DNA of 64,000 nucleotides from Humidesulfovibrio sp. (GTDB lineage Bacteria; Desulfobacterota; Desulfovibrionia; Desulfovibrionales; Desulfovibrionaceae): positions 17,492-81,491 of the forward strand of contig NZ_JAVHLD010000004.1 of the NCBI RefSeq assembly GCF_031082295.1. Direction: 5' to 3'. The position numbers were made by a program, and so were the translations under genes. This document shows, in pieces, positions 37,936 through 47,728 of this stretch (positions are counted from its first letter, which is position 1; each line of letters starts with the position of its first letter). Under the pieces are notes generated by a model. The model worked only from the letters and a program-made list of their open reading frames with translations. It searched no databases and was not told the DNA's origin.

Positions 37936-39083
37936 AACACCGCCTCCTTCAGTCGATCCGTGTTCACCGTGAGCGAGATGCGGAAATAGCCTTCGCCCGG
38001 AGTTCCAAAACCGTTGCCCGGGGTGGTCACCACGCCGGTTTTCTTCAGTACGTTGGTCACGAAGTCAGAGGAGCTGATGCCCTGCGGGACCTTGGACCAG
38101 ACATAGAAAGTCGCCTCGGGCACGCGACAGGAAATGCCCGCTTTCTTCAGCGCGTCTATGACCACGTCACGACGTTCACGGTAGATGCCGCGAAGTTCGG
38201 CCGTGTAGGCATCGCCCTGGTTAAGCGCCACGATGCCGGCCTCCTGCACAGCCTGGAAGATGCCGGAGTCGACATTCTCCTTCACTTTGCCAAGTCCCTT
38301 GACCAGTGAGGCGTTGCCGACGGCCATGCCGATGCGCCAACCGGTCATGTTGTAGGTCTTGGACAAGGAATGGAACTCGATGGCGACATCGCGTCCACCA
38401 GGAATCTCCAAGATGGACAGCGGCTTGTTGTCGTCATTGAAGTACATCTCAGTGTAGGCGGCGTCGTGAACGACGATGACTTCGAACTCCAGCGCCTTGG
38501 CAATGAGCTTCTCGTAGAAGGAGCGCGGAGCCATGGCGGCAGTGGGGTTGTTCGGGTAGTTGACGTAAATGGCCTTGGCCCGCTTCCAGGTATCGTTGCT
38601 GATGGAGTCGAGGTCCGGGAGGAAGTCGTTCTCATCGGTCAGCGGCAGGTACATGGGAATGCCGCCCACGAACTCGGTGGTTATGCCATACACAGGATAG
38701 TTCGGCGTGGCGATGAGGACCAGGTCGCCCGGGTTCACAAAGGCCAGCGGGAAATGCGCAATGCCCTCCTTGGAACCAATGAGGCTCACTACCTCATTGT
38801 TCGGGTCCAGGCTGACACCGAAGCGGCGCTGGTACCAGTCGGCCACGGACTGACGGAAGGAGAGCATGCCGACATAGGAAGGATACTGGTGATTGGCCGG
38901 ATTTCGAGCGGCCTGGCACAGCGCGTCGATAATGAAGTCAGGCGTGGGAAGGTCGGGATCGCCGATGCCGAGGCTGATGATGTCCAGGCCCTTGGCGCGG
39001 ACTTCTTCCTTGGCCTTGTCGATGGCTGCGAACAGGTACGGCGGAAGGCTCGCAAGACGTTCTGCAAGCTTGAAATCTGGCAT
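37917..39083 (-). CDS. dapL: LL-diaminopimelate aminotransferase
   Basis: FKLAERLASLPPYLFAAIDKAKEEVRAKGLDIISLGIGDPDLPTPDFIIDAL; class I aminotransferase blocks; SLSKTYNMTGWRIGMAVGN. Confidence 0.88.
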   Translation of the reverse strand: MPDFKLAERLASLPPYLFAAIDKAKEEVRAKGLDIISLGIGDPDLPTPDFIIDALCQAARNPANHQYPSYVGMLSFRQSVADWYQRRFGVSLDPNNEVVSLIGSKEGIAHFPLAFVNPGDLVLIATPNYPVYGITTEFVGGIPMYLPLTDENDFLPDLDSISNDTWKRAKAIYVNYPNNPTAAMAPRSFYEKLIAKALEFEVIVVHDAAYTEMYFNDDNKPLSILEIPGGRDVAIEFHSLSKTYNMTGWRIGMAVGNASLVKGLGKVKENVDSGIFQAVQEAGIVALNQGDAYTAELRGIYRERRDVVIDALKKAGISCRVPEATFYVWSKVPQGISSSDFVTNVLKKTGVVTTPGNGFGTPGEGYFRISLTVNTDRLKEAVLRISQL

Positions 39084-39303
39084 GTTGTGCTCCTTTGGTG
39101 CGAATGGAAAAGCCTCTGTAATTGTTCGGCCCCGCTTCTGTCAATCTTGGCAACTGTCGCACCCATAAATGGGCTGAACCAGTTTGCCGCGCTTGCTTGA
39201 GGCAGGGAAAACGTTTACGGCTTTAGTGGAAACACAGGGATCAACACTTGCGTATCACTTCAATAAGGCAAACTCCCCTGCCCCGGCTGGCGGTGATGAT
39301 CTG

Positions 39304-40257
39304 ATGAGCAACAGGCATGACGAATCTGGCGCGCAAGCCTCACATCCCATGGTGGACCGCTATCTCGAGCACCTTGTTGTGGAACGGGGGCTGTCCGACA
39401 ACACGACCCAGGCCTATGCTGCGGACATTACCGCCCTGCTCGTCTTTCTCAAATCCATCGGTGCAAGCCTGGAAACCTGTACTCAGCGTCACCTCTTCCT
39501 GTTCTTGACGCACTTGCGAGCGCGCAAAATGGCTGCGACGAGTCTTGCAAGGCATCTCTCCAGCGTGCGCGGTCTTTTCGCCTTCGCCGTCCAGGCCGGA
39601 CTGCTCCGCGAGGACCCTTCAATGCTGCTGGAGAGCCCAAAGCTCCCGGCTCAGCTTCCCGAGTTCCTGACGCAGGAAGAGATGAATCGCCTGCTGCAAC
39701 AGCCTGACGTGGCAACCGCCCTTGGGTATCGCGACCGTGTCATGCTTGAGTTGCTTTACGCGTGCGGCTTGCGGATCTCTGAGCTTATCGGGCTGGTGCT
39801 GGGTGACTTCGACCCGCAGACCGGAATTCTGCGCGTGTTCGGCAAACGGGCCAAAGAGCGGTTGGTGCCCGTTCACTATGCGGCGCAAAGACTGCTTTGC
39901 GACTACCTTGACCACAAGCGCGCACTCTTCAAGCCACTGCAAAAGCATGTCTTTCTCAATCGTTCAGGCAAAGGTTTAACTCGTCAGGGAGTATGGAAGC
40001 TGGTCAAGCGCTACGCCGAGGACGCAGGCATTCGTCGCAGCATCTCCCCGCACACCTTCCGGCATTCCTTCGCCACGCATCTGCTCGAGGGCGGCGCAGA
40101 TCTGAGGACGGTGCAACTCCTCCTCGGACACGCCGCCATAAACGCGACTGAAATTTACACACACATCCAGTCGGGACGACTCATGCGCATCCATGAACAG
40201 TACCACCCTCGTTCCAGCGGAGCCTTATCGACATTTGAGGCAGAGGCGCCAAAATGA
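39304..40257 (+). CDS. xerD: Tyrosine recombinase XerD/XerC-type
   Basis: MVDRYLEHLVVERGLSDNTTQAYAADI...LLYACGLRISELIGL...SPHTFRHSFATHLLEGGADLRTVQLLLGHAAINATEIYTHI. Confidence 0.92.
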   Translation: MSNRHDESGAQASHPMVDRYLEHLVVERGLSDNTTQAYAADITALLVFLKSIGASLETCTQRHLFLFLTHLRARKMAATSLARHLSSVRGLFAFAVQAGLLREDPSMLLESPKLPAQLPEFLTQEEMNRLLQQPDVATALGYRDRVMLELLYACGLRISELIGLVLGDFDPQTGILRVFGKRAKERLVPVHYAAQRLLCDYLDHKRALFKPLQKHVFLNRSGKGLTRQGVWKLVKRYAEDAGIRRSISPHTFRHSFATHLLEGGADLRTVQLLLGHAAINATEIYTHIQSGRLMRIHEQYHPRSSGALSTFEAEAPK

Positions 40258-42965
40258 ACAAGCCCTCGAAATTACAGGCGCGAACGGTAATCACCTCTCA
40301 CGCCAACGCCGACTTCGATGCCCTTGCGGCCATGATCGCCGCCAGCCGCATATACCCTGACGCTGTGCTCATCTTCCCGGGCAGCCAGGAAAAGAACCTT
40401 CGCAACTTCTACATCCAGAGCACTACATACCTCTTCAACTTCAAGCACTTCAAGGATATCGACCCAGAGTCTGTGGAACTCCTTGTGGTTGTCGACACGC
40501 GCCAGAAATCGCGACTGCCTCATGTGGCGCCGTTGCTTGAGAAGCAAGGCCTCAAGATTCATCTGTACGACCATCATCCGGACACGGACGAGGATCTTCA
40601 GGCCGACTATTCCGACGTGAAGCCTTGGGGCTCATCCACAACCATCCTCGTGCATGAGATGATCAAGCGCGAAGTTGTGCCGAACATCGAAGAGGCAACC
40701 GTTCTCGGGCTCGGCATATTCGAAGACACCGGCTCCTTCAGCTTTGCCTCCACGACCCCGGAGGACTTCACCGCCGCATCCTGGCTGCGCAAAAACGGCA
40801 TGGACCTCGATGTTATCTCCGACCTGCTGGCCAGGGATTTGTCTTCGGAACAGATAACCATCTTGAGCGCCCTCATAGAGTCGGCCAAGATTCACGATTT
40901 CCACGGCATCGAGGTTGTCATTTCCGAAGTCAGCACAGATGATTTCGTCAGCGATTTCGCATACCTTGTGCATAAGTACATCGACATGGAGAACATCCGC
41001 GTCATGTTCGCCCTCGGGCGCATGGGGGACCGCATCCACCTGGTGGCCCGCTCGCGCACTGCCGAGGTCAACGTCGGACACATCTGCACGTTCTTCGGCG
41101 GCGGCGGCCACGCCTATGCAGCCTCGGCGACGATCAAAGACAAGACCTTGAGCCAGATTCGCGACGAGCTGCTGGCCCTGCTCCTCTCGCACATCAATCC
41201 CCAGCTCATGGCCGCCACGCTCATGTCCACCCCGCCTGTCACCATCGAGTCCCACCACAGCATGGCCGATGCGGCTGAGCTCATGACCCGCTTCGGACTC
41301 AAAGGCGTTCCGGTGGTCGCTCCGGGGACAATGCGCTGCGTCGGCCTCATGGAGCGCAAGATCGCGGACAAAGCCATGAGCCACGGACTCGGCGAAGCCG
41401 CACTTGGCGTCTACATGCTTGCGGACTATGCGCAGGTCGCGCCGGACGCCGACCTCTATCAGGTCATGGAGATCATCATAGGCAAACGCCAGCGGTTGTT
41501 GCCGGTAATCCGCGACGAGAATGTCATTGGCGTTGTGACGCGCACGGACCTGGTGAACCAGATGGTGGAACAGTCCGCGCGAATTTCCGAGGTGGTGCTG
41601 CCAGACCGCAAGAAGGAGCGCAACATCCGACCCGTGATGCGCACAAGACTGCCTGGTTCGGTCATCGCCTTGCTGGAACAGGCCGGCGACCTTGGCCAAC
41701 GCATGGGATTCAAGGTCTACGCCGTGGGTGGGTTTGTGCGTGACATCCTTATCGCCCGACAGAACCTGGACATTGATCTCGTGGTCGAAGGCGATGGCAT
41801 CCGGTTTGCTAGCGAATTCGCGGCGTTGCGCCAGGGACGTGTGAAGGAGCACTTGAAGTTCAAGACCGCGGTTGTTGTGTTTCCCGATGGACAGCGCGTC
41901 GACGTGGCCACGGCCCGGCTGGAATACTACGAATACCCGACGGCCCTGCCGACCGTTGAGCTTTCGTCCATCAAAATGGACCTCTACCGTCGCGATTTTA
42001 CGGTAAACGCCCTGGCCTTGCAGCTCAATCCCGGCGACTTTGGGCAGCTCATGGACTTTTTCGGCGCGCAGCGCGACATCAAGGAAAAAACCATCCGCGT
42101 GCTTCATTCCCTCAGCTTCGTGGAAGACCCCACGCGCATCCTCAGAGCCATTCGCTTTGAGCAACGCTTCAATTTCCGCATCGATGCCCAGACGCATCGG
42201 CTTATCAAGAACGCCGTTCAGCTCAAATTGTTTCACAAGCTCTCTGGGGCAAGATTGACGCATGAGCTCCAGCTGATCATGAATGAAGATAACGTGCTGG
42301 AATGCCTAAACCGTCTGCATGAGCTGAAGCTCATGGCGGCCATCCACCCACTGCTCGCCTTGGACGTTGAGCGCATGCGTGTGCTGAGCGAAGTTCATAA
42401 AGTCCATACCTGGTACAAGCTGCTGTATCTTGAGCCCAAGGCCAACCCTTGGCGCCTGTTCATGTTGGGCCTGACCATGGGCCTTGAGCGCGACCAGCTT
42501 GAACTTGTATGTCAGCGACTAAGGTTTTCTGAACGCGAGCTTCGCGAGTTCCTTGGGGTGCGAGATCAATTGGGAGAGGCTCTTGCCAAGCTCATGGTCT
42601 GGCAGGAAGGTCATTCCGCCCTGAGCGAGATTTATTTCATCTTGCAACCGCTGCCGGTTGAGGCTGTGCTGTTCCTTATGGCCCGTAGCCGCCGCGAAGC
42701 GATCAGGAAGAACATCTCACTGTTCCTGACGCGTTTACGTACCCAGGAGCTCCTTATTGATGGCAGCGACTTGAAAACGCTTGGGCTGCAAAGCGGTCCA
42801 ATTTTCGCGCAGATCTTAAGCAAAGTTCGCAGTGCGATGGTCGACGGCGAGGCATCAACACGTGAACGGCAATTGGAGCTTGCCAAGAGCATAATTGTGG
42901 CGCTACGTGATGAGGGCTTTGAGGACCATACTCCGCAATATGAGAGACGTGTACGAAGAAAATAG
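40254..42965 (+). CDS. DHH/DHHA1-CBS-poly(A) polymerase/tRNA nucleotidyltransferase fusion
   Basis: DHH motif YDHHPDTDED, DHHA1 GGGGHAYAASATI, two CBS repeats, nucleotidyltransferase VYAVGGFVRDILIARQNLDIDLVVEGDG. Confidence 0.92.
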   Translation: MNKPSKLQARTVITSHANADFDALAAMIAASRIYPDAVLIFPGSQEKNLRNFYIQSTTYLFNFKHFKDIDPESVELLVVVDTRQKSRLPHVAPLLEKQGLKIHLYDHHPDTDEDLQADYSDVKPWGSSTTILVHEMIKREVVPNIEEATVLGLGIFEDTGSFSFASTTPEDFTAASWLRKNGMDLDVISDLLARDLSSEQITILSALIESAKIHDFHGIEVVISEVSTDDFVSDFAYLVHKYIDMENIRVMFALGRMGDRIHLVARSRTAEVNVGHICTFFGGGGHAYAASATIKDKTLSQIRDELLALLLSHINPQLMAATLMSTPPVTIESHHSMADAAELMTRFGLKGVPVVAPGTMRCVGLMERKIADKAMSHGLGEAALGVYMLADYAQVAPDADLYQVMEIIIGKRQRLLPVIRDENVIGVVTRTDLVNQMVEQSARISEVVLPDRKKERNIRPVMRTRLPGSVIALLEQAGDLGQRMGFKVYAVGGFVRDILIARQNLDIDLVVEGDGIRFASEFAALRQGRVKEHLKFKTAVVVFPDGQRVDVATARLEYYEYPTALPTVELSSIKMDLYRRDFTVNALALQLNPGDFGQLMDFFGAQRDIKEKTIRVLHSLSFVEDPTRILRAIRFEQRFNFRIDAQTHRLIKNAVQLKLFHKLSGARLTHELQLIMNEDNVLECLNRLHELKLMAAIHPLLALDVERMRVLSEVHKVHTWYKLLYLEPKANPWRLFMLGLTMGLERDQLELVCQRLRFSERELREFLGVRDQLGEALAKLMVWQEGHSALSEIYFILQPLPVEAVLFLMARSRREAIRKNISLFLTRLRTQELLIDGSDLKTLGLQSGPIFAQILSKVRSAMVDGEASTRERQLELAKSIIVALRDEGFEDHTPQYERRVRRK

Positions 42966-43019
42966 CTTACATTATTTTCGATGGCATTTTCAGTGCGCTT
43001 TCTATGCCGGGAGGGACGC

Positions 43020-43784
43020 ATGACACAGGATGATGCTCTCAAAATCGTCAAGGTCGAGAAAGAAAATGACGATACCACATCAATCTACTTTTCAGGGCCT
43101 GACATGGAGCGGTTTAAGAACCGAAAAGCAGGCCAATTCGCTTCCATTCGCATCTTTCAGAATGGCGAATGGAGCGCACCGCACCCCTTTACCCTTTCTT
43201 GTGCGCCTGGCGATGACACATTACGCATGACCATCAAGAAGTCTGGGGCGTTCACTTCAACAATCCCAGACATCCAGCCAGGAACCCCAATCCAGTGTAC
43301 CGGCCCTTATGGCCAGTTCTGCAAGGACATCGGCACCAGCAAGGAGGTTGTCATGATTGCGGGAGGGGTTGGAATCACCCCATTTTTAAGCGTGCTCCGC
43401 CATTTTAAAGAAGCTGCGGCGGACAATGATATTACATTGTTCTGGGCCAACAAGACCCCTGACGATGCCTTTGCCGCCAAAGAGCTTTTAGAGCTGACCA
43501 AAAGCCTGAAGCTTAACGTCGTGCATGTCTTCAGCCGAGTGGATCCAGCGGAGCAACAGACCGCGCCGAATTTTCAGGACGATCGTCCTGGCAAAATATC
43601 GCACGAATACGGTCGGCTGAATCAGACCATTCTTATGCGTCACATCACGTCTTTAACGGCGTCCTTCTATCTTTGCGGGCCACCGCCGATGCAACAGGCC
43701 GTTCTTGATGAGCTCTCACATTGCGGAGTCGACCCTGAGCGCGTCGACAAGGAAGCGTTTGTCTTTACTCAAAAAAAGTCGTGA
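43020..43784 (+). CDS. FAD/NAD-binding ferredoxin reductase-type oxidoreductase
   Basis: AGQFASIRIFQNGEWSAPHPFTLS; GPYGQFCKD; VMIAGGVGITPFLSVLRHF; FYLCGPPPMQQAVLDEL. Confidence 0.85.
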   Translation: MTQDDALKIVKVEKENDDTTSIYFSGPDMERFKNRKAGQFASIRIFQNGEWSAPHPFTLSCAPGDDTLRMTIKKSGAFTSTIPDIQPGTPIQCTGPYGQFCKDIGTSKEVVMIAGGVGITPFLSVLRHFKEAAADNDITLFWANKTPDDAFAAKELLELTKSLKLNVVHVFSRVDPAEQQTAPNFQDDRPGKISHEYGRLNQTILMRHITSLTASFYLCGPPPMQQAVLDELSHCGVDPERVDKEAFVFTQKKS

Positions 43785-43800
43785 GCCCACGGAGGAGCGC

Positions 43801-44265
43801 ATGAAAATCGCTGAGTTCATGAACACCGAACTGACCAGGGTCCCCCCGGACATGGATTTTGCCACCCTGTTGGCAAAACATGCCAGTACCGGCACGCGGC
43901 ATACTTATGTGGTTGATGAGGAGGGGCGGTTGATTGGAGTCATCACCAACCTGGACATGCTTAGCAAGATGGTGCCCTCGTACCTCACCTCAACGCTCGC
44001 TTCCTCCATATCAGACGGCGGGGAACTCATTCTCAAGCGTTTTGAGGAGAACAAACACCTCACAGCGGCTGACGTCATGCAGCGTGATCTGGTAATTCTG
44101 AATACTGATGACACGCTAATCGAGGCCAACGTGCGTTTTCACGAAGGCAGATATAACGCGATTCCTGTGGTGAATACCGAGGGTGTTCTTGTGGGCGATA
44201 TTGGACGCAAGGAAATCCTTCGGCATATTGCAGCTGATATTTGCGGCTTACCTGGCGCGGTATAG
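43801..44265 (+). CDS. CBS-domain pair protein
   Basis: MKIAEFMNTELTRVPPDMDFATLL...HTYVVDEEGRLIGVITNLDML...RYNAIPVVNTEGVLVGDIGRKEILRHI. Confidence 0.85.
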   Translation: MKIAEFMNTELTRVPPDMDFATLLAKHASTGTRHTYVVDEEGRLIGVITNLDMLSKMVPSYLTSTLASSISDGGELILKRFEENKHLTAADVMQRDLVILNTDDTLIEANVRFHEGRYNAIPVVNTEGVLVGDIGRKEILRHIAADICGLPGAV

Positions 44266-44277
44266 AGGAGTGTCATC

Positions 44278-45600
44278 ATGTTTTGGGTAGCCACCTGTAT
44301 TTTTGTTGTCTGCTACGCAGCCATTGTTTCCGAAAAGATCCACAAGACCAAGGTAGCGTTGGCCGGCGCAGCGCTCACGCTCATCCTCAAGGTCGTTACC
44401 CAAGAGGACGCCTTCCACAGCGTTGAGCTCGGCGTCGATTGGAACGTCATTTTCCTGCTCATCTCAATGATGATCATGGTCAATATCATGAGCAAGACGG
44501 GCGTCTTCCAGTACGTCGCCATCAAGGCTGCCAAGCTGGGACGCGGCAATCCGTTTTCGATCATGGTCATTTTTTCCGTGATCACCGCCATTGCCTCCGC
44601 ACTGCTCGACAACGTTACCACGGTACTATTGCTCGCTCCGGTCACACTCCTCATTGCGGATGAGCTTGAAATTGATCCGGTCCCCTTCCTGATCACCGAG
44701 GCGTTGGCGTCGAATATCGGCGGTACCGCTACTCTCATTGGCGACCCGCCAAACATCATGATCGCCTCAAAGGCCGGTCTGAACTTCATGGACTTTATAG
44801 TTCATATTGCGCCGATCATTGTGCTCATCATGATCGTATGGATGATTATCTGGAAGATCGTTTTCGGCAAGCGGTTGCATGTGAGCGAGCATTTGAAGGT
44901 CCGTATCATGGGCATGAACGAACGGGAAATGATCAAGGATCCGAAACTGCTCAAAAAATCTGGGGTCATTTTGGGGCTGACCATTCTCGGCTTCATGCTC
45001 CACGGCTTCCTACACTTTGAACCCGCCACCATCGCCTTGGCTGGCGCCGCAACGCTGCTCCTGGTGAGTGGTGAAGATCCACACCACATCCTTGTTGAAG
45101 TCGAGTGGCCCACGATCTTCTTCTTTATCGGGCTGTTCATCATCATCGGAGGCACCGTAAAGGCCGGGATGATCTCCTTCATGTCAGTCGAGATGATCAA
45201 GCTCACCGCGCCGACTGCTGACAACTCCCTTGTCCTGAGCATGGTCATGGTCTGGTTCTCTGGCATCGCTTCCGCAATCGTTGATAACATCCCGTTCGTG
45301 GCAACCATGAACCCCCTGCTGGTGGAGATGGCGGAAAAGATCTTTGGCGGCACCGGCGTTGATGCCCTGCAACACGCCAAGATGCTACCTGTCTGGTGGG
45401 CGCTGTCTCTTGGAGCCTGCCTGGGCGGCAACGGCACGGCGATCGGTGCCTCTGCCAACGTGATTATCGTCGGCATGGCTGAAAAGGCCGGAAAACCTAT
45501 CTCTTTTGTGCGCTTCATGAAGTACGGTGTTCCGGTGACTATGCTCACGCTTGCCATTTCAACGGCTTACATTTACATTAGATATTACTATTTTGGCTAG
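44278..45600 (+). CDS. ArsB/NhaD (SLC13-like) ion transporter
   Basis: Multi-TM; VDWNVIFLLISMMIMVNIMSKTGVF; LLDNVTTVLLLAPVTLLIADEL; GGTATLIGDPPNIMIAS; VDNIPFVATMNPLL. Confidence 0.9.
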   Translation: MFWVATCIFVVCYAAIVSEKIHKTKVALAGAALTLILKVVTQEDAFHSVELGVDWNVIFLLISMMIMVNIMSKTGVFQYVAIKAAKLGRGNPFSIMVIFSVITAIASALLDNVTTVLLLAPVTLLIADELEIDPVPFLITEALASNIGGTATLIGDPPNIMIASKAGLNFMDFIVHIAPIIVLIMIVWMIIWKIVFGKRLHVSEHLKVRIMGMNEREMIKDPKLLKKSGVILGLTILGFMLHGFLHFEPATIALAGAATLLLVSGEDPHHILVEVEWPTIFFFIGLFIIIGGTVKAGMISFMSVEMIKLTAPTADNSLVLSMVMVWFSGIASAIVDNIPFVATMNPLLVEMAEKIFGGTGVDALQHAKMLPVWWALSLGACLGGNGTAIGASANVIIVGMAEKAGKPISFVRFMKYGVPVTMLTLAISTAYIYIRYYYFG

Positions 45601-45692
45601 GTCACATCCTCATGTTGCTGTATGGCAGCAAGGTTGCAATGTGTTTTAGCGTGTACAGCTGGACACCGTTAACCATATTGGCGAAGTAAGAT

Positions 45693-46178
45693 ATGGACGT
45701 ATTGTGGGCACCCTGGCGGCTCGATTACATTCTTGGCCCCAAGCCGGATGAATGTGTTTTCTGTGTGCCGACGCACACCGAGGAAGACGAAGATCGATTC
45801 ATCCTACACCGTGGCAAGTACAACTATGTGATCATGAACCGTTTCCCATACAATAATGCCCACCTTATGGTAACCCCCTACAAGCATGTGAGCTGCATCA
45901 CGGATTTGCGACCTGATGAGGCCCACGAGAATATGGAAATGCTCCAGTCCTGCGTGAGCATCCTGGGGCAGGTATTCCATCCGCATGGCATAAACGCCGG
46001 TTTGAACCTTGGGGAGGCTGCAGGGTCCGGCATTGCCGCCCATATCCACTTCCAGATCGTGCCTCGCTGGAACGGAGACTCCTCTTTTATGGCCGTGTTC
46101 AGCGAAACGAGAGTTATACCAGAGCACCTGCGCTCCACTTACAACCGCCTAAAGCCATATTTTGACGCACTGGGCTGA
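45693..46178 (+). CDS. HIT-family protein
   Basis: LWAPWRLDYILGPKPDECVFC...YNYVIMNRFPYNNAHLMVTPYKHV...GSGIAAHIHFQIVPRWNGD (HxHxQ-type triad). Confidence 0.92.
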   Translation: MDVLWAPWRLDYILGPKPDECVFCVPTHTEEDEDRFILHRGKYNYVIMNRFPYNNAHLMVTPYKHVSCITDLRPDEAHENMEMLQSCVSILGQVFHPHGINAGLNLGEAAGSGIAAHIHFQIVPRWNGDSSFMAVFSETRVIPEHLRSTYNRLKPYFDALG

Positions 46179-46201
46179 TACCCAGGCTTAAGGAGTAATT
46201 C

Positions 46202-46540
46202 ATGCGTTACCTAAAGGCCATCATGCTTGCCCTGCTGTTTGTGGTTTCCATGCTGTTTTTTGTGCAAAACAATGGACCTCTGTCCACAAGCCTGCAACTT
46301 GAATTCAACCTCATAACCCTGCACCTCATCTCCATCCCTTTGCCGCTGTATCTGTTCGTTTTGGCGGCATTTCTGCTGGGAGTGGTCTTTTCGCTGAGCT
46401 TTCTGCTCGTTGACCGAATTCGTTTGAGCCTTGAACTCAAGGCGCTGCGCAGGCAGCATGCAGCCCTTGAAGATGAAGCTTTGGCCTTGCGCACCCTTCC
46501 GCTGAACCAGACCGAAAACAAGCCCCATCCTGGCGTCTAG
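46202..46540 (+). CDS. LapA-domain membrane protein
   Basis: Two TM segments followed by a short coiled C-terminus; LFFVQNNGPLSTSLQLEFNLITLHLISIPLPLYLFVLAAFLLGVVFSLSFLLVDRIR. Confidence 0.75.
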   Translation: MRYLKAIMLALLFVVSMLFFVQNNGPLSTSLQLEFNLITLHLISIPLPLYLFVLAAFLLGVVFSLSFLLVDRIRLSLELKALRRQHAALEDEALALRTLPLNQTENKPHPGV

Positions 46541-46555
46541 CGGTCGGAACAGACT

Positions 46556-47695
46556 GTGCCCTGGAACGAGATATTTCTCCTAGGACGCCGCAAGTCCAAG
46601 CACCCGACTGATCCAGCTTCAGCAGGGACGGTCGAACAGCATGCGCTGCAAGACACGCGTGCGGCTATCGAGGAACTCTCACAGGCTGTTCGCAACAACC
46701 CGGAATCAGTTGAGATATATCTCGCTTTGGGCAATCTGTACCGCTCACAAGGTGAGATTGAGCGGGCCATCCATATTCGCAACAGCCTTATCGCCCGCCC
46801 CGGGCTTGATCCTGTTCTGAAGGCTCGCAGCCAATTCGAACTGGGTCGTGACTTTCGTCGTGGCGGCATGCTCGACAGGTCACGCAGAGCCTTTGAAGAG
46901 GCCAGCGCAGTCCTTGGGCGCACAGAGGAAATCGAACTGGAGTTGGCACGGTTGGCCATGGATTCCGGCGAGTTTGAGCTCGCTGCCGAGCATTACGGGC
47001 GCATGGGCCGCGCCATGCCACAGGCGCATTTTCTGTCGCGGCAAGCAGGCGAGCATTTTCGCCTCGGCGAAATATCCTTGGGTGAGAAGTTCCTCAAGCA
47101 GGCTTTGACGGTTTTCCCGGCCTCTCCGGAAGCCTGGCTGGCCAGCGTCGTGCAAGCTGCCCTTTCCGGCGACATCGATAAGCTCAAGTCGTGTCTTCAG
47201 AATGCCTGCGCCAACATCCCTGCCCCACAACGCTTCCTGCTCCTGGAAGGACTGCTTGAGGCCTTGTCTGCGGCTCGAGTGGACAATGGCGGCGGCAGCG
47301 GCGCCAAGGCCTTGCCACAGGCTCGCATCAGCGAAATGGTTCAGGCATCCGTCCAGGTGCTTGCAGGCTTTCCGCCGGATACCCTGCTTTGCTACTACTG
47401 CGCCAGGCTGTTTCTCTTCGAGGCCGACTTAGAGAACGCCAAACATTGGCTGGAAAAGGTTCTGGTGCTCAACGCAGACTTCTGGCTTGCTCGTCTCGAG
47501 CTTGTGTCTCTTGTTCTGACAGATCAGGATCTGACGCACTTCCTGCGCGACCAGATGACCTACTTCATCAGCCACGCCCGCAAGTCCAAACGTTTTGTCT
47601 GCCAGTCTTGCGGCTTTCGCTGGGACAAGACTTTCTTCGTCTGCCCGCGCTGCCGCTCCTGGCACAGCATCCTGTTTCGACAGGAATTCTCCTAA
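46556..47695 (+). CDS. LapB-like TPR protein with C-terminal zinc-ribbon/rubredoxin-like domain
   Basis: TPR repeats; C-terminus FVCQSCGFRWDKTFFVCPRCRSWHSI; follows LapA-like gene; GTG start. Confidence 0.82.
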   Translation: MPWNEIFLLGRRKSKHPTDPASAGTVEQHALQDTRAAIEELSQAVRNNPESVEIYLALGNLYRSQGEIERAIHIRNSLIARPGLDPVLKARSQFELGRDFRRGGMLDRSRRAFEEASAVLGRTEEIELELARLAMDSGEFELAAEHYGRMGRAMPQAHFLSRQAGEHFRLGEISLGEKFLKQALTVFPASPEAWLASVVQAALSGDIDKLKSCLQNACANIPAPQRFLLLEGLLEALSAARVDNGGGSGAKALPQARISEMVQASVQVLAGFPPDTLLCYYCARLFLFEADLENAKHWLEKVLVLNADFWLARLELVSLVLTDQDLTHFLRDQMTYFISHARKSKRFVCQSCGFRWDKTFFVCPRCRSWHSILFRQEFS

Positions 47696-47728
47696 CCGTC
47701 TTCCATCTTAGGCCGACACGGACCCTGC

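Noticed and set aside
39304-40257. XerD-like recombinase as the integrase of a mobile island
   Set aside because: Sequence looks like housekeeping XerC/XerD, is translationally coupled to the RNA-processing gene, and no attachment repeats or cargo are visible nearby.
40632-42263. 543-aa minus-strand ORF antisense to the DHH-CBS-nucleotidyltransferase gene
   Set aside because: Shadow ORF in GC-rich antisense; the plus-strand protein has clear DHH, CBS and nucleotidyltransferase motifs over the same bases, and the antisense translation shows no recognisable family.
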